From the NCBI GenBank assembly GCA_002928965.1, contig PERU01000012.1, positions 37,560 through 101,559 of the forward strand: a DNA stretch of 64,000 bases, in the 5' to 3' direction. The position numbers and the translations under genes were made by a program. Below, piece by piece: positions 19,611-28,859 of the stretch. Each line of letters starts with the position of its first letter. The stretch's first letter is position 1. The notes below the pieces were generated by a model. It ran no database searches, was not told the origin of the DNA, and was given only the letters and a program-made list of their open reading frames with translations. The stretch is from Methylomonas sp. (lineage in GTDB: Bacteria > Pseudomonadota > Gammaproteobacteria > Methylococcales > Methylomonadaceae).

Positions 19611-21002
19611 ATGATCTCTGAGACCGTAGTCGAGTTATCGCGTTGGCAGTTTGCGATAACGGCGATGTTACATTTTTTATGCATCCCTTTAACATTGGGG
19701 CTGGCATTGCTGCTAGCGCTGATTGAATCTGTATTTGTCGCCACCGGCCATCAGGTTTACAAAACCATGGCGCAATTCTGGGGACGGGTTTTTGTGATCA
19801 GCTTTTTATTGGCGGTAGCGACTCGCTTGCTGGTCATTGGACAGTTTGGCATGAACGGCGCCTATTTTTCGCACTATGTTGGCGAGGTATTTGCCCTGCC
19901 GTTGGCAATTGAAGCATTGACAGGTTTTTTTCTGGCCGCCGTTTTGCTGGGGCCATATTGGTTCGGTTGGGGTAAATTAGGCAAAACTCAGCATTTATTG
20001 ATTACTTGGCTAATTGCCTTGGCTGTCAATGTATCCGCCTACTGGGTATTAATGGCTAATGGGTGGCTGCAAAATCCCTTGGCAGCCACATTCAACTATC
20101 AGTCATATCGTTTGGAACTGACTGATCTCAATCAGTTTTTTGGCAATCCCGCCGGAATTGGCAAATACGTACATGCTACTGCCGCAAGTTATGTGACTGG
20201 GGCCGCTACGCTTATGGCTGTCAGCGGGTATTGGTTGCGTAAGAAACCTGCTGATGTCATGGCCAGACAAAGTTTTAGTTTATCGGCAACTCTGGGATTG
20301 ATTGCATTGATCGTTGTTGTCTGGTTGGGTGATGCAACTCCTCAGATTGTACAGCCGGTGCAGCAAGTCAAACTCGCTGCAATCCAGGGTGAGGTAGGGA
20401 GTGCTCTTTTGCCGGATATAGAAAGCCGGGTTCGCAGTGGCATGAAAGCTTTTGGCATATTGGAGGGGCTGCGTGATGACCAGCATGACCCCGGATTATT
20501 GGCTGAATTTGAACAGTACAAAGCCAACCTGGGCTATGGTTTGTTGTTGACACCTTTTCACAAAACTATTTTGGGCGCTACTGACCAGCAGATTAGCCAA
20601 GCTGCTCAGTCGGCACTGCCTGCCTATCCATGGCTAATCTGCTGGTCTTACAGGATTATGATCGCTGCTGGGGTTTTGAACTTGATATGGTTTGCGCTAG
20701 CGGTTTTTAAAACCTATACAGCCCCGCTTTTGTCAAACTGGCTACTTACTGCAAGTATTTATTCTGCACCATTGCCTTGGCTGGCGTGCATCCTGGGCTG
20801 GTTCGTCTCCGAAGCAGGTAAACAGCCTTGGGCAATTGCCGGTGTTTTGCCAACCTTTTTGAGTGTTTCATCCTTATCTGTAAAAGAGCTACTGATGAGC
20901 GTGGTGGGCTATGGGTTTGCCTATGCCGTGTTATTCGGCGGGGGGGGTTATCTGATGCGGCAAGCTATCATCGGTCACAACGCAAACGATCAAGGAGCAT
21001 AA
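19611..21002 (+). CDS. cydA: Cytochrome bd-type ubiquinol oxidase subunit I (divergent, short Q-loop)
   Basis: A 463-aa multi-spanning oxidase subunit. Haem ligands are conserved with a +2 offset to E. coli: H21 (H19), H188 (H186 in KYVHATAASYVTG) and M350 (M393 in YRIM). The GWFVSEAGKQPWA segment carries the E445 equivalent. Notable differences: E107 of the E. coli proton channel is A109 here, Q-loop E257 is Q259 (K252 is kept as K254), and the Q loop is about 45 residues shorter. A good -10 TATAAT lies at 19571-19576 but no clear -35. It follows phoR and is coupled to subunit II (3-bp gap). Confidence 0.9.
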   Translation: MISETVVELSRWQFAITAMLHFLCIPLTLGLALLLALIESVFVATGHQVYKTMAQFWGRVFVISFLLAVATRLLVIGQFGMNGAYFSHYVGEVFALPLAIEALTGFFLAAVLLGPYWFGWGKLGKTQHLLITWLIALAVNVSAYWVLMANGWLQNPLAATFNYQSYRLELTDLNQFFGNPAGIGKYVHATAASYVTGAATLMAVSGYWLRKKPADVMARQSFSLSATLGLIALIVVVWLGDATPQIVQPVQQVKLAAIQGEVGSALLPDIESRVRSGMKAFGILEGLRDDQHDPGLLAEFEQYKANLGYGLLLTPFHKTILGATDQQISQAAQSALPAYPWLICWSYRIMIAAGVLNLIWFALAVFKTYTAPLLSNWLLTASIYSAPLPWLACILGWFVSEAGKQPWAIAGVLPTFLSVSSLSVKELLMSVVGYGFAYAVLFGGGGYLMRQAIIGHNANDQGA

Positions 21003-21005
21003 GCC

Positions 21006-22136
21006 ATGACTATCGATTTAGAAGCGTTACGTTTGCTTGGCTGGGTGATGTTGGGTGTGATGGTAATCGGTCTGGCTTTATTTGAAGGGTTGAGTATTGG
21101 TGTGACCTTGTTGTTGCCAGTCCTGAGTATTGACAATATTCAACGACATCACGTAAGTAAATTGATTGCCCCTGTAAGTTTGGGAAACTTGGCGTGGTTG
21201 GTGGTTACACTGACGGTATTGTTTGCCGCTTGGCCGATTGCTTATGCGGTTTGTTTGGCCAGTTTGTACTGGCTGATTTTGCCCATACTGTTGACCCTGC
21301 TTTGCCGCCCCCTGGCGCTGTATTTTCTGAGTACTTGTGACCAACCCTTCTGGCAGAAATACGCACCAAAATTGTTAACAGCCAGCGGAGTGGTGCCGGC
21401 AGTACTGTTTGGTCTTATCGTCGGTAATTTACTGAAAGGGATTCCGTTTCATTTGGATAGCGACATGCGCATCCTGTTTTTGGGTGATGTGTGGGGCTTG
21501 TTTAATCTATTTTCACTTTTGGTGGCGGCGATTTGCGTGGCATTATTGGCGTTGCATGGTGCAGTGTATGTGCAATTAAATGCTGATGCCGATCTGGTTC
21601 CGCGTGCCAAGGCTATCTCGTTGCGAGCGGGTGTGTTGTTTGTGGTGTTATTTGCAATGGCTGGGCTATGGATAATGCACCTTGAGGGTTATCACATCAG
21701 TTCAGAGATACTGTCAAATGGACCCTCCAATCCGTTGGCAAAGTTTGTCAAGCGCGGCGAAGGGTTGTGGCTGGATAACTATGAGCATCTGCCAATGTTA
21801 TGGTGTGTGCCCATTTTGGCGTTTGTTGCGGCGATTACTTCTATAACCTTGTCTGTGCAAGATAAAGCCTATTGGGCCATGCTGGCCAGTTCATTGTGCG
21901 TGACGATGGTTGTATTGACCTGGGGTGCGTCCATGTTTCCTTTTTTATTGCCATCAAACATCTCCTTGAATAGTTCCTTGGCGATTTGGGATAGCAGTGC
22001 CAGTCAGCTGACTTTGCAAGCCGTTGAATGGTTGGCGTTGTTTGCGCTGCCGCTGATGTTTATAGTCGGTCGTTGGGTATTCAGGCTGTTTGCCCCTCAA
22101 CCGTTTCGAGTAACAATTGCTGAAAGCGATGCATAG
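21006..22136 (+). CDS. cydB: Cytochrome bd-type ubiquinol oxidase subunit II
   Basis: A 376-aa protein with about eight or nine hydrophobic helices. WVMLGVMVIGLALFEGLSIG at the N-terminus and the segment LFGLIVGNLLKGIPFHLDSD are family features of CydB/CioB. It starts 3 bp after the subunit I stop. I looked for a small CydX/CydS subunit downstream (22137-22411) and found none, so this oxidase either lacks it or encodes it elsewhere. Confidence 0.9.
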   Translation: MTIDLEALRLLGWVMLGVMVIGLALFEGLSIGVTLLLPVLSIDNIQRHHVSKLIAPVSLGNLAWLVVTLTVLFAAWPIAYAVCLASLYWLILPILLTLLCRPLALYFLSTCDQPFWQKYAPKLLTASGVVPAVLFGLIVGNLLKGIPFHLDSDMRILFLGDVWGLFNLFSLLVAAICVALLALHGAVYVQLNADADLVPRAKAISLRAGVLFVVLFAMAGLWIMHLEGYHISSEILSNGPSNPLAKFVKRGEGLWLDNYEHLPMLWCVPILAFVAAITSITLSVQDKAYWAMLASSLCVTMVVLTWGASMFPFLLPSNISLNSSLAIWDSSASQLTLQAVEWLALFALPLMFIVGRWVFRLFAPQPFRVTIAESDA

Positions 22137-22411
22137 TAACGGGCCTTGTGGCGACGGTATGCAATTCATTTTCTTGATTGGCTATTTCAATGCCATCTTC
22201 TCTAAATTGTCATTTCGGCCTGACCCTTCAAACCAGGGCAGGCTTCATGGGCATGATGGTTTAGTTGAAGCGGTTTGGCTAATCAGGTTTGTGTTTGTAT
22301 CAAATGCCGCCAATGCCTGCCGCATTTAGAGTTGCTTTTTTCTTTAGATAGGTCGATAGTTTCTGGGGATAATTTCGACTTCCATCAACAATAACTAAAA
22401 AGGGAAAGCGC

Positions 22412-22990
22412 ATGAAAAAATTACTCAATTACACCTTGATCGGTATCTTGGCATTGATTCCGGTGGTGGTGATTTTGCAGATTATTTTGTTTGTTAAAGA
22501 TCGTTTTACCGACTTGTTTCAATTTGTATACGGCTATTCGGATAATTACTTCATCACCTTTTTACTGTTTGGTTTCAGTTTTGGCTTGATAACCTATGTT
22601 GGTCATCGGGTCAGTTTGGGGCGGTTTTCAATTATTGCCGGTTTTGAGCATCTGATTGAGCGGATTCCGTTGCTTAGCACCATTTATCGCGTCACCAAAA
22701 AACTGGTACACATGATTGCAGGGCATGAATTACAAGAACCGCGCGAAGTGGTGTATGTGGAATACCCAAAAGAAGGTTTGTGGGTACCGGCTTATGTCAC
22801 CAATAAAGTCGAGGATCGCTATATTTTATTTGTGCCTACTTCACCTAACCCAACCTCAGGCTTTGCCATCATCGTTCATGAATCCAAAATCATCAAATCC
22901 GCTATGAGTATTGAACAAGTCACCAGTTTTATCATTAGCGTCGGCGCAGATTACGAACATCTCAAAGAAGCGACCAAGCTGCCGATTTAA
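22412..22990 (+). CDS. DUF502 family membrane protein
   Basis: A 192-aa protein starting MKKLLNYTLIGILALIPVVV with two N-terminal membrane helices (about 6-26 and 45-68) and the DUF502 signature ERIPLLSTIYRVTKKLVHMI followed by VYVEYPKEGLWVPAYVTNK and FVPTSPNPTSGFAIIV. Function is unknown. AAAGGGAAAGCGC upstream is a weak ribosome region. Its stop is directly followed by the pncC reading frame, suggesting co-transcription. Confidence 0.9.
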   Translation: MKKLLNYTLIGILALIPVVVILQIILFVKDRFTDLFQFVYGYSDNYFITFLLFGFSFGLITYVGHRVSLGRFSIIAGFEHLIERIPLLSTIYRVTKKLVHMIAGHELQEPREVVYVEYPKEGLWVPAYVTNKVEDRYILFVPTSPNPTSGFAIIVHESKIIKSAMSIEQVTSFIISVGADYEHLKEATKLPI

Positions 22991-23017
22991 GTGCTGAAAC
23001 AGCCAGTGGAAAACACT

Positions 23018-23503
23018 ATGCATGCTTTGGCGGCTAGCTTGGGTAATCAGCTAAAAAGCCGAGGTTGGCAATTGGCCCTGGCAGAATCCTGTACCGGAGG
23101 TGCTATCGCTCAGGCTGTGACCGATATAGCAGGTAGTTCTGCTTGGTTTGATCGTGGTTTTGTAACCTATAGCAATGCAGCCAAAATGGAAATGCTAGGT
23201 GTTAAGTACGCTACTTTGGAGAGTGTTGGTGCTGTCAGTCAGGAAACGGCATTGGAGATGGTGGCGGGCGCACTGGTAAACAGTCATGCAGACCTTGCCA
23301 TTGCCGTTACCGGTATCGCCGGTCCTGAAGGGGGTACGCTTGAAAAGCCTGTTGGTACGGTGTTTATTGCCTGGCAGTGCCGAGGCCAAGCAGCGGACTG
23401 GATTAAACAGCGCTTTATGGGCGATAGGCAGGCTGTGCGGCGACAAGTGGTTGAGTTTAGTCTGCGTCAGTTGGCTAAGCTTGCCTTGGAGGGTGCTGAT
23501 TAA
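23018..23503 (+). CDS. pncC: Nicotinamide-nucleotide amidohydrolase PncC (CinA C-terminal domain)
   Basis: Deamidates NMN to NaMN in pyridine-nucleotide recycling. LALAESCTGGAIAQAVTDIAGSS and AVTGIAGPEGG plus KPVGTVFIAW are the CinA-C signature motifs. About 161 aa from ATG 23018, typical for the stand-alone enzyme (about 165 aa). The frame is open to GTG 22991, immediately after the DUF502 stop; GTGGA upstream of 23018 makes the ATG preferable. Confidence 0.93.
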   Translation: MHALAASLGNQLKSRGWQLALAESCTGGAIAQAVTDIAGSSAWFDRGFVTYSNAAKMEMLGVKYATLESVGAVSQETALEMVAGALVNSHADLAIAVTGIAGPEGGTLEKPVGTVFIAWQCRGQAADWIKQRFMGDRQAVRRQVVEFSLRQLAKLALEGAD

Positions 23504-24082
23504 ATCCACATTGCCACGCAAGCGAAAATTCAGTTTTTCGATGGATTCTAAGTTTCTGTTTCCCTTCAGTCGCGGCGAAAATTTAAGCGGCTGTTAGGGG
23601 CGCGATGAACAAAACGATTCCGCTCATGGTTCGACAAGCACACCACGAACGGAATCAAGCACTTGCCGTTCCTCCTGTGCCTGTCGAAGGATTAAATCAG
23701 CGCTTCCTTAGCTAATCCATTTACAGCGCAGCTTATGAATACGCATGAAACAAGTTCGTCTGATGTAGGCGCCAATTCATTCTCACTGTGTGGATAAATT
23801 CGCACCGAGCGATTGTATTAGTTATTTTGTTTGAACTCCTTAGCTCTATTAAAAGCTGCCGTCATGCCAGCCGGGAGATGAGCATCCAGTGCCATGGATG
23901 GTAAGCTTCAATCCATTCATGAGGTCTGGATTCCCGCAATCCCCTTGCGCCCTAGAGGGTATGCCGGAATGGCGAGTACCTGCACGAATCTGACGAATAA
24001 GAATTAGAGTAAAAAGGGTTTAGTCCCCACTTGGCAATTACGTTAAAATGGCGATTCTGTTCACACTGTGGATATTGTCGCC
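23504..24082. repeat. Gene-free 579 bp with repeat-like dyads
   Basis: No convincing gene. Around 23609-23660 there is a dyad with GATTCCG / CGGAATC ends and an inner TTCGACAAGC-type sequence resembling widespread intergenic repeats. At about 23864-23976, GCCGTCATGCC ... GTATGCCGGAATGGCG resembles a REP-type element; a related shorter copy lies at 41189-41235. Confidence 0.5.
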
Positions 24083-24868
24083 ATGTTGAAAAAAACTCTG
24101 CTTACCGTCAGCCTCGCATTGCTTATCAATGCCTGCGCCACAAGCCCTACCGGCAGAACCCAGTTTATTTACATGCCGGACAACCAAGTTGATCAAATGG
24201 GTTTGCAATCCTTCAGTGATATGAAGAGCAAAAATCCTGTCAGCAAAAATACCCGTTACAGCCAGTTTGCCAGTTGTGTGGCTCAGGCCATCATCATGCA
24301 GACGGGTGGTCAATGGGAAGTCGTGGTTTTTGAAGACGATACCCTGAACGCGTTTGCATTGCCCGGCAATAAAATTGGTGTGCATACCGGCCTGATCAAT
24401 CTGGTCGATAATCAGGATCAGTTGGCTGCGGTGATTGGCCATGAAGTTGGTCACGTGCTGGCGAGGCATAGTAACGAGCGATTGTCTCAGGAATCCGCTG
24501 TCAGCACTGGTCTGTCAATGGTGCAGGCGGTTTCGCAACCGCAAACTGCGCTGGGTCAGACTGCGCTGGGATTGCTGGGTGTGGGCGCGCAATATGGCGT
24601 GATTCTGCCCTTTAGCCGGGTTCACGAAACCGAAGCTGACACCATTGGTCTGGATTTAATGGCCCGTGCCGGATTCGATCCTCGCCAAAGTATTAACCTG
24701 TGGCTGAAAATGGATAAGGCTGCGCAGGGCGGACAGCCCATCGAATTTATGTCCACACATCCTTCGCATGGCAGCCGCATAGACAATCTCAATCAAAATA
24801 TGAATAAAGCCATCCAGCTACAGCAACAAGCCTGGAATATGGGTAAACAACCGCGTTGCACCAAATAA
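24083..24868 (+). CDS. M48-family zinc metallopeptidase lipoprotein
   Basis: A 261-aa outer-envelope peptidase. The signal peptide has a lipobox (LLINAC, Cys at about residue 20), so the protein should be lipidated. The zinc motif HEVGH is at residues 120-124, with the third ligand in VHETEADTIGLDLMARAGFDP. This is the M48C group (LoiP/BepA/Oma1-like) that degrades misassembled envelope proteins. ATG 24083 was chosen over an in-frame GTG at 24068. Its stop overlaps the dapC start (TAATG). Confidence 0.92.
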   Translation: MLKKTLLTVSLALLINACATSPTGRTQFIYMPDNQVDQMGLQSFSDMKSKNPVSKNTRYSQFASCVAQAIIMQTGGQWEVVVFEDDTLNAFALPGNKIGVHTGLINLVDNQDQLAAVIGHEVGHVLARHSNERLSQESAVSTGLSMVQAVSQPQTALGQTALGLLGVGAQYGVILPFSRVHETEADTIGLDLMARAGFDPRQSINLWLKMDKAAQGGQPIEFMSTHPSHGSRIDNLNQNMNKAIQLQQQAWNMGKQPRCTK

Positions 24869-26070
24869 TGAATCCGCATTTACCGTTACTTCACCCCTAT
24901 CCGTTTGAAAAGCTCGCGACTTTAAAGCAAGGCATTTCACCTCCAACTGACATGGCTCATATCGCTTTGTCGATTGGCGAACCCAAGCACGCTACGCCAG
25001 ATTTGATCAAGGATGCGTTGATTGAGCATTTACAAGGATTGACGCAATACCCTACCACCAAAGGGCTGCCCGAATTGCGTCAAGCCATCGCAGCCTGGAT
25101 GAGCCGCCGCTTTGAAATACCAGCTGATTATATTGATGCGGAAACACAGATATTGCCGGTTAATGGCACTCGCGAGGCCTTGTTTGCCATCGTGCAGGCA
25201 GTGATCGATCCGACTGAAAAGCCAGTGGTGATCATGCCGAACCCGTTCTATCAAATTTACGAAGGCGCAGCTTTGTTGGCCGGTGCCGAGCCGTATTATT
25301 TGAATACCTTGGAATCGGATGGCTATTTGCCGAATTTTGATAGCGTGCCGGAAGCTATTTGGCAACGCTGTCAGCTGATGTTTATCTGCTCACCCGGCAA
25401 TCCGACCGGCACGGTCATGTCGCTGGCCGATCATGCAAAATTGCTGAGTTTGGCCGAGAAATATGATTTTGTGATTGCCTCAGACGAGTGTTATACCGAA
25501 TTGTACGATGATGAAGCCAATCCGCCCCAAGGCTTGCTGCAAAGCGCCTATCAACTGGGAAACACAGAGTTTAAACGCTGCGTGATTTTTCAAAGTCTGT
25601 CCAAGCGTTCCAATGCACCTGGGCTCCGTTCGGGGTTCGTAGCGGGTGATGCAGCCGTAATGCAGCAATTTCTTAAATATCGCACTTATCATGGCTGCCC
25701 AATGCCGGTGACCACTCAGCATGCCAGCATCGCTGCCTGGAATGATGAAGAACACGTGTTAAATAACCGGAGCATGTATCGCGACAAATTTACGGCGTTT
25801 ATCGGGATTTTGCAGGATGTCTGTGAAATCAGTCGGCCGCCGGCCAGTTTTTATGTCTGGCTAAAAACACCAATGCCTGACTCCCAGTTTGCACAGCAGT
25901 TGTTTGCCCAGCAAAACGTTACCGTGTTACCCGGCAGTTATCTGTCTCGCGATAGTGGCGGAATTAATCCGGGAGTCAATCATGTGCGTATCGCACTGGT
26001 CGCGCCGTTGGAAGAATGTATCGAGGCCGCGCAGCGTATTAAAGCTTTTCTCCATGAAAATACCCCGTAG
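24868..26070 (+). CDS. dapC: N-succinyldiaminopimelate aminotransferase
   Basis: A PLP-dependent class I aminotransferase of lysine/mDAP synthesis. The 400-aa protein has PLP lysine K246 in SLSKRSNAPGLRSGF and family segments LSIGEPKHATP, ICSPGNPTGTVMS and ASDECYTELYDDE. The ATG overlaps the preceding stop by one base, which also rules out the TTG at 24856. dapD follows 97 bp later. ArgD may share this activity, but SLSKRSNAPGLRSG is specific to the DapC group. Confidence 0.93.
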   Translation: MNPHLPLLHPYPFEKLATLKQGISPPTDMAHIALSIGEPKHATPDLIKDALIEHLQGLTQYPTTKGLPELRQAIAAWMSRRFEIPADYIDAETQILPVNGTREALFAIVQAVIDPTEKPVVIMPNPFYQIYEGAALLAGAEPYYLNTLESDGYLPNFDSVPEAIWQRCQLMFICSPGNPTGTVMSLADHAKLLSLAEKYDFVIASDECYTELYDDEANPPQGLLQSAYQLGNTEFKRCVIFQSLSKRSNAPGLRSGFVAGDAAVMQQFLKYRTYHGCPMPVTTQHASIAAWNDEEHVLNNRSMYRDKFTAFIGILQDVCEISRPPASFYVWLKTPMPDSQFAQQLFAQQNVTVLPGSYLSRDSGGINPGVNHVRIALVAPLEECIEAAQRIKAFLHENTP

Positions 26071-26111
26071 GACGTGCTGAACAACTTGAAGCGCATCGGT
26101 CGCGATTGATG
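26067..26111 (+). repeat. Dispersed repeat, copy 1 (begins in the dapC stop region)
   Basis: GTAGGACGTGCTGAACA, then TTGAAGCGCATC and TCGCGATTGATG. A related copy lies at 42526-42577. The first bases include the dapC stop codon. Confidence 0.5.
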
Positions 26112-26167
26112 TGACTTCTTGCGTCGACACACCCTGCATTCGTCAATCCTTAAATATACGAAAGCCC

Positions 26168-26986
26168 ATGTCAAACCTGGAAACCATCATTAACGACGCG
26201 TTTGAAAACCGCGCCGAAATTAGTCCGTCCACTGTCTCCGCAGAAGTCCGCGAAGCGGTCGCCACTGCACTTAACTTGCTCGACAAAGGCGAAGCCCGTG
26301 TTGCTGAGAAAATAGACGGCGACTGGGTTACGCATCAATGGCTGAAAAAAGCCGTATTGCTGTCATTTCGTATTAACGAAAACAAAGTCATTGAAAGCGG
26401 CGATGTGCGGTATTACGACAAAGTGCCGACCAAATTCGGTCAATACAGCGAAGCAGATTTCGCCAAAGCCGGCGTCAGAGTCGTGCCGAATGCGGTGGCT
26501 CGTTACGGTTCCTACATTGCGCCCGGCGCGATTCTGATGCCGTCTTACGTCAACATTGGTGCTTACGTTGATAGCGGCACCATGGTCGACACCTGGGTTA
26601 CCGTCGGCTCCTGTGCGCAAATCGGTAAAAATGTACACTTGTCAGGTGGTGTGGGCATCGGTGGCGTACTGGAGCCGCTGCAAGCCAATCCGACCATCAT
26701 TGGCGATAACTGCTTCATCGGTGCCCGTTCGGAAGTCGTCGAAGGTGTCATCGTCGAAGATAACTGTGTGATTTCTATGGGTGTCTACATCGGTCAAAGC
26801 ACCAAGATTTTCAACCGGATGACGGGTGAAGTGAGCTATGGCCGCATCCCCGCCGGCTCTGTGGTCGTGTCCGGCAACTTGCCCAGCAAAGATGGCAGTC
26901 ACAGTCTGTATTGTGCAGTGATCATCAAGCAAGTCGATGAAAAAACCCGCAGTAAAACCGGGATTAACGAGCTGTTGAGAGATTAA
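26168..26986 (+). CDS. dapD: 2,3,4,5-tetrahydropyridine-2,6-dicarboxylate N-succinyltransferase
   Basis: Succinylates tetrahydrodipicolinate in the succinylase branch of DAP synthesis. 272 aa (E. coli 274). Left-handed beta-helix hexapeptide repeats ([22 protein letters not shown] onward) and [21 protein letters not shown] plus [20 protein letters not shown] are diagnostic. ATG 26168 is preferred over the longer frame from 26111, which begins within the dispersed repeat. Together with dapC and dapB (51022) three steps of the pathway are in this window. Confidence 0.96.
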   Translation: MSNLETIINDAFENRAEISPSTVSAEVREAVATALNLLDKGEARVAEKIDGDWVTHQWLKKAVLLSFRINENKVIESGDVRYYDKVPTKFGQYSEADFAKAGVRVVPNAVARYGSYIAPGAILMPSYVNIGAYVDSGTMVDTWVTVGSCAQIGKNVHLSGGVGIGGVLEPLQANPTIIGDNCFIGARSEVVEGVIVEDNCVISMGVYIGQSTKIFNRMTGEVSYGRIPAGSVVVSGNLPSKDGSHSLYCAVIIKQVDEKTRSKTGINELLRD

Positions 26987-27105
26987 TATAATCTCAGTGT
27001 TAACCGCATAGTGATGCAAAAGCTGCTTTCAGCAAGCCTGTGCAATTTTGCGTCTCTATGCGAAGCCTTGCGACAATCACCAAGAAGTTTTTTGAGATAA
27101 AGTGT

Positions 27106-27134
27106 TTGACACAAAAGCAATACTGCTTTATTAT
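27106..27134 (+). promoter_or_regulatory. Strong sigma-70 promoter of the tRNA-Pro/Arg/His operon
   Basis: TTGACA (27106-27111), 17-nt spacer, TATTAT (27129-27134). The first tRNA starts 52 bp downstream. Confidence 0.85.
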
Positions 27135-27185
27135 GCGCATCTCATCACGGGGCAGATGTAAAAGCCTCTAAATAGAAGGTCATAT

Positions 27186-27262
27186 CGGGGTATAGCGCAG
27201 TCTGGTAGCGCGTCTGCTTTGGGAGCAGAATGTCGGGAGTTCGAATCTCTCTACCCCGACCA
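27186..27262 (+). tRNA. tRNA-Pro(UGG)
   Basis: Acceptor CGGGGTA/TACCCCG, anticodon TGG in the loop TTTGGGA, T arm GAGTTCGAATCTC, CCA at 27260-27262. First of three tRNAs. Confidence 0.97.
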
Positions 27263-27268
27263 CGATTT

Positions 27269-27345
27269 GCGCTTGTAGCTCAGCTGGATAGAGCATCGGC
27301 CTTCTAAGCCGAGGGTCGCAGGTTCGAGTCCTGCCAAGCGTGCCA
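27269..27345 (+). tRNA. tRNA-Arg(UCU)
   Basis: Acceptor GCGCTTG/CAAGCGT (first pair G-U), anticodon TCT in the loop CTTCTAA, CCA at 27343-27345. It reads AGA/AGG codons. Confidence 0.97.
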
Positions 27346-27366
27346 TCGCAAAAAATTCATCATTAT

Positions 27367-27443
27367 GGTGAGCGTAGCTCAGTTGGTAGAGCCCCGGATT
27401 GTGATTCCGGTTGTCGTGGGTTCGAGCCCCATCGTTCACCCCA
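27367..27443 (+). tRNA. tRNA-His(GUG)
   Basis: The extra G-1 (27367) typical of tRNA-His pairs with the C73 discriminator; acceptor GTGAGCG/CGTTCAC, anticodon GTG at 27401-27403, CCA at 27441-27443. Its 3' half is the likely integration target of the element to the right. Confidence 0.97.
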
Positions 27444-27445
27444 AT
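27398..27445 (+). mobile_element. att-like site (tRNA-His end of the element)
   Basis: These 48 bp run from the anticodon loop of tRNA-His to just past CCA and recur at 28860-28907 with one mismatch (C27408 versus T28870). This is the signature of site-specific integration into a tRNA 3' end. Confidence 0.85.
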
Positions 27446-27791
27446 AAATTCAATAACTTAGCTTTTTATGGTGTTCGCCATGACTAGTGATGTGTCCACC
27501 AAGTGTCCACAAAAAACGGACTTTTCTTTTTTGCCTTCCAAGCAAGCATCAAATATAACTAAAGATACCATCGTCGCGCAACTCGGCAATACCTGAATTT
27601 AAAACTATTCCCTTAGCATCCACTTCGTCCAGCAACAGTCGTTCAGGCGGGATTAGCGTACCCTGGGCGAATAAATTTGTGTTTTGGTGCGCTTATCATC
27701 CCGGTATGGAAGACTAACAAGATGACGTTTTCGTTTTTTGTGTTGCACTTTTCTACACAAATTAATATGCTGATCTTGAGTAAAGTGGAGG
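27444..27791. other. Gene-free 348 bp inside the element; integrase-operator-like sequence
   Basis: No gene seen. TGTGTCCACC AAGTGTCCAC at 27491-27510 is a tandem TGTCCAC motif. The intact integrase at 62712 has similar GTGTCC boxes in front of it, so this may be the remnant of a lost integrase promoter. That link is inference. Confidence 0.4.
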
Positions 27792-28145
27792 ATGAACATG
27801 AAACAAATGCAAACTAGAGAAGCGACTCCCGTTTCCATCAATATCCGTGCTAAGGCTAGGCAGCGCGATATCATCGATCAAGCTGCTGAGCGTCTAGGCC
27901 GAAGTCGATCAGACTTTATGCTGGAAGCCGCCTGTCGCGCAGCAGAAGATGTGCTGCTAGATCAGGCATTTTTCACAGTGGATGACGGCACATTTGCACA
28001 ATTTCAAGCGTTGCTCGACAAACCCTTACCGCCCACCGATAAGCTTCGCCAGTTAATTAAGACAAAAGCGCCTTGGGAAAATGACTGTTCTAGAGCTGTC
28101 TCCCCCAGGACCGATCACGTCAGATCATCGGTTGGTGGATTTTGA
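27792..28145 (+). CDS. DUF1778 (TacA-like) antitoxin
   Basis: A 117-aa protein with an N-terminal ribbon-helix-helix (VSINIRAKARQRDIIDQAAE RLGRSRSDFMLEAA), the DUF1778 pattern, and a C-terminal toxin-binding tail (FFTVDDGTFAQFQALLDKPL to KAPWE). DUF1778 antitoxins neutralise GNAT toxins and repress their operon. Family members usually end near APWE at about 90-97 aa; here the frame runs 20 residues further and overlaps the toxin gene by 65 bp. AGGATGAAC provides a ribosome site (GGAGG region at 27786-27790). Confidence 0.9.
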   Translation: MNMKQMQTREATPVSINIRAKARQRDIIDQAAERLGRSRSDFMLEAACRAAEDVLLDQAFFTVDDGTFAQFQALLDKPLPPTDKLRQLIKTKAPWENDCSRAVSPRTDHVRSSVGGF

Positions 28146-28593
28146 TTGCGGGGATATGTCGCTGAATGATTGGCTCAAAAAACGTGCCCTCAAAAACCAT
28201 AGGGCAGGGGCTTCCCGTTGCTTTGTAGTAATTGCTGGCGTGGACGTTGTTGCTTACTACTGCCTGTCTGCCGGTGCAATAAGTCATGAGGCTTCGCCCA
28301 AAGCCATGCGACTTAACATGCCCAATCCTTTGCCGGTCTTGCTGCTCGGTCGACTGGCTGTCGACAAGCGTTATCATAACCAAGGGATTGGCAAAGCGCT
28401 GTTGCGCGACGCAATGATACGGGCAGTCAACGTCTCAGGGGATGCGGGAGTATTCGCTATATTGGTTCATGCCCTGTCCGAACCAGCCAAACAGTTTTAT
28501 CTTTCACAGGGATTTGTAGAGTCGCCTTTACAAGCAATGACCTTGATGATGACTTTAGAAACGGTTCGGGAAATTTTGGCTGAACCTGACTGA
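28081..28593 (+). CDS. GNAT-family toxin (TacT/AtaT-like acetyltransferase)
   Basis: A 170-aa acetyltransferase whose family blocks translation by acetylating charged tRNA. HRLVDFDCGDMSLNDWLKKR at the N-terminus, GRLAVDKRYHNQGIGKALLR (acetyl-CoA loop QGIGKA) and VHALSEPAKQFYLSQGF, which carries the catalytic-tyrosine region, are diagnostic. It overlaps the antitoxin. The module is bracketed by the duplicated tRNA-His ends and appears intact. Confidence 0.92.
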   Translation: MTVLELSPPGPITSDHRLVDFDCGDMSLNDWLKKRALKNHRAGASRCFVVIAGVDVVAYYCLSAGAISHEASPKAMRLNMPNPLPVLLLGRLAVDKRYHNQGIGKALLRDAMIRAVNVSGDAGVFAILVHALSEPAKQFYLSQGFVESPLQAMTLMMTLETVREILAEPD

Positions 28594-28859
28594 GGGTTAG
28601 TTTTAACGAATATACCGCCGATTCCTTATTTGCTAAGTCTCAAAGTTCCTTGAACAATCATCCAATAAAGGGCACACCAATTGAAGTTAAAAGCTACGCG
28701 ACCGATCAAAATTTTTGATTTGGTTAAGTTTGGTGCCCGTCAATAGTTCGATTTGGCCTCAAAATTCTGATGACATATAAAATGAAACTTCCTTAGATTC
28801 AAGGGCCTATTTTTGACTAATGATGACAAATGAGTTGATTAATAAATAAAACATGTCTA

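Noticed and set aside
22117..22329. Small frame after cydB as CydX
   Set aside because: It lacks the single-helix tryptophan-rich CydX pattern and overlaps the cydB 3' end.
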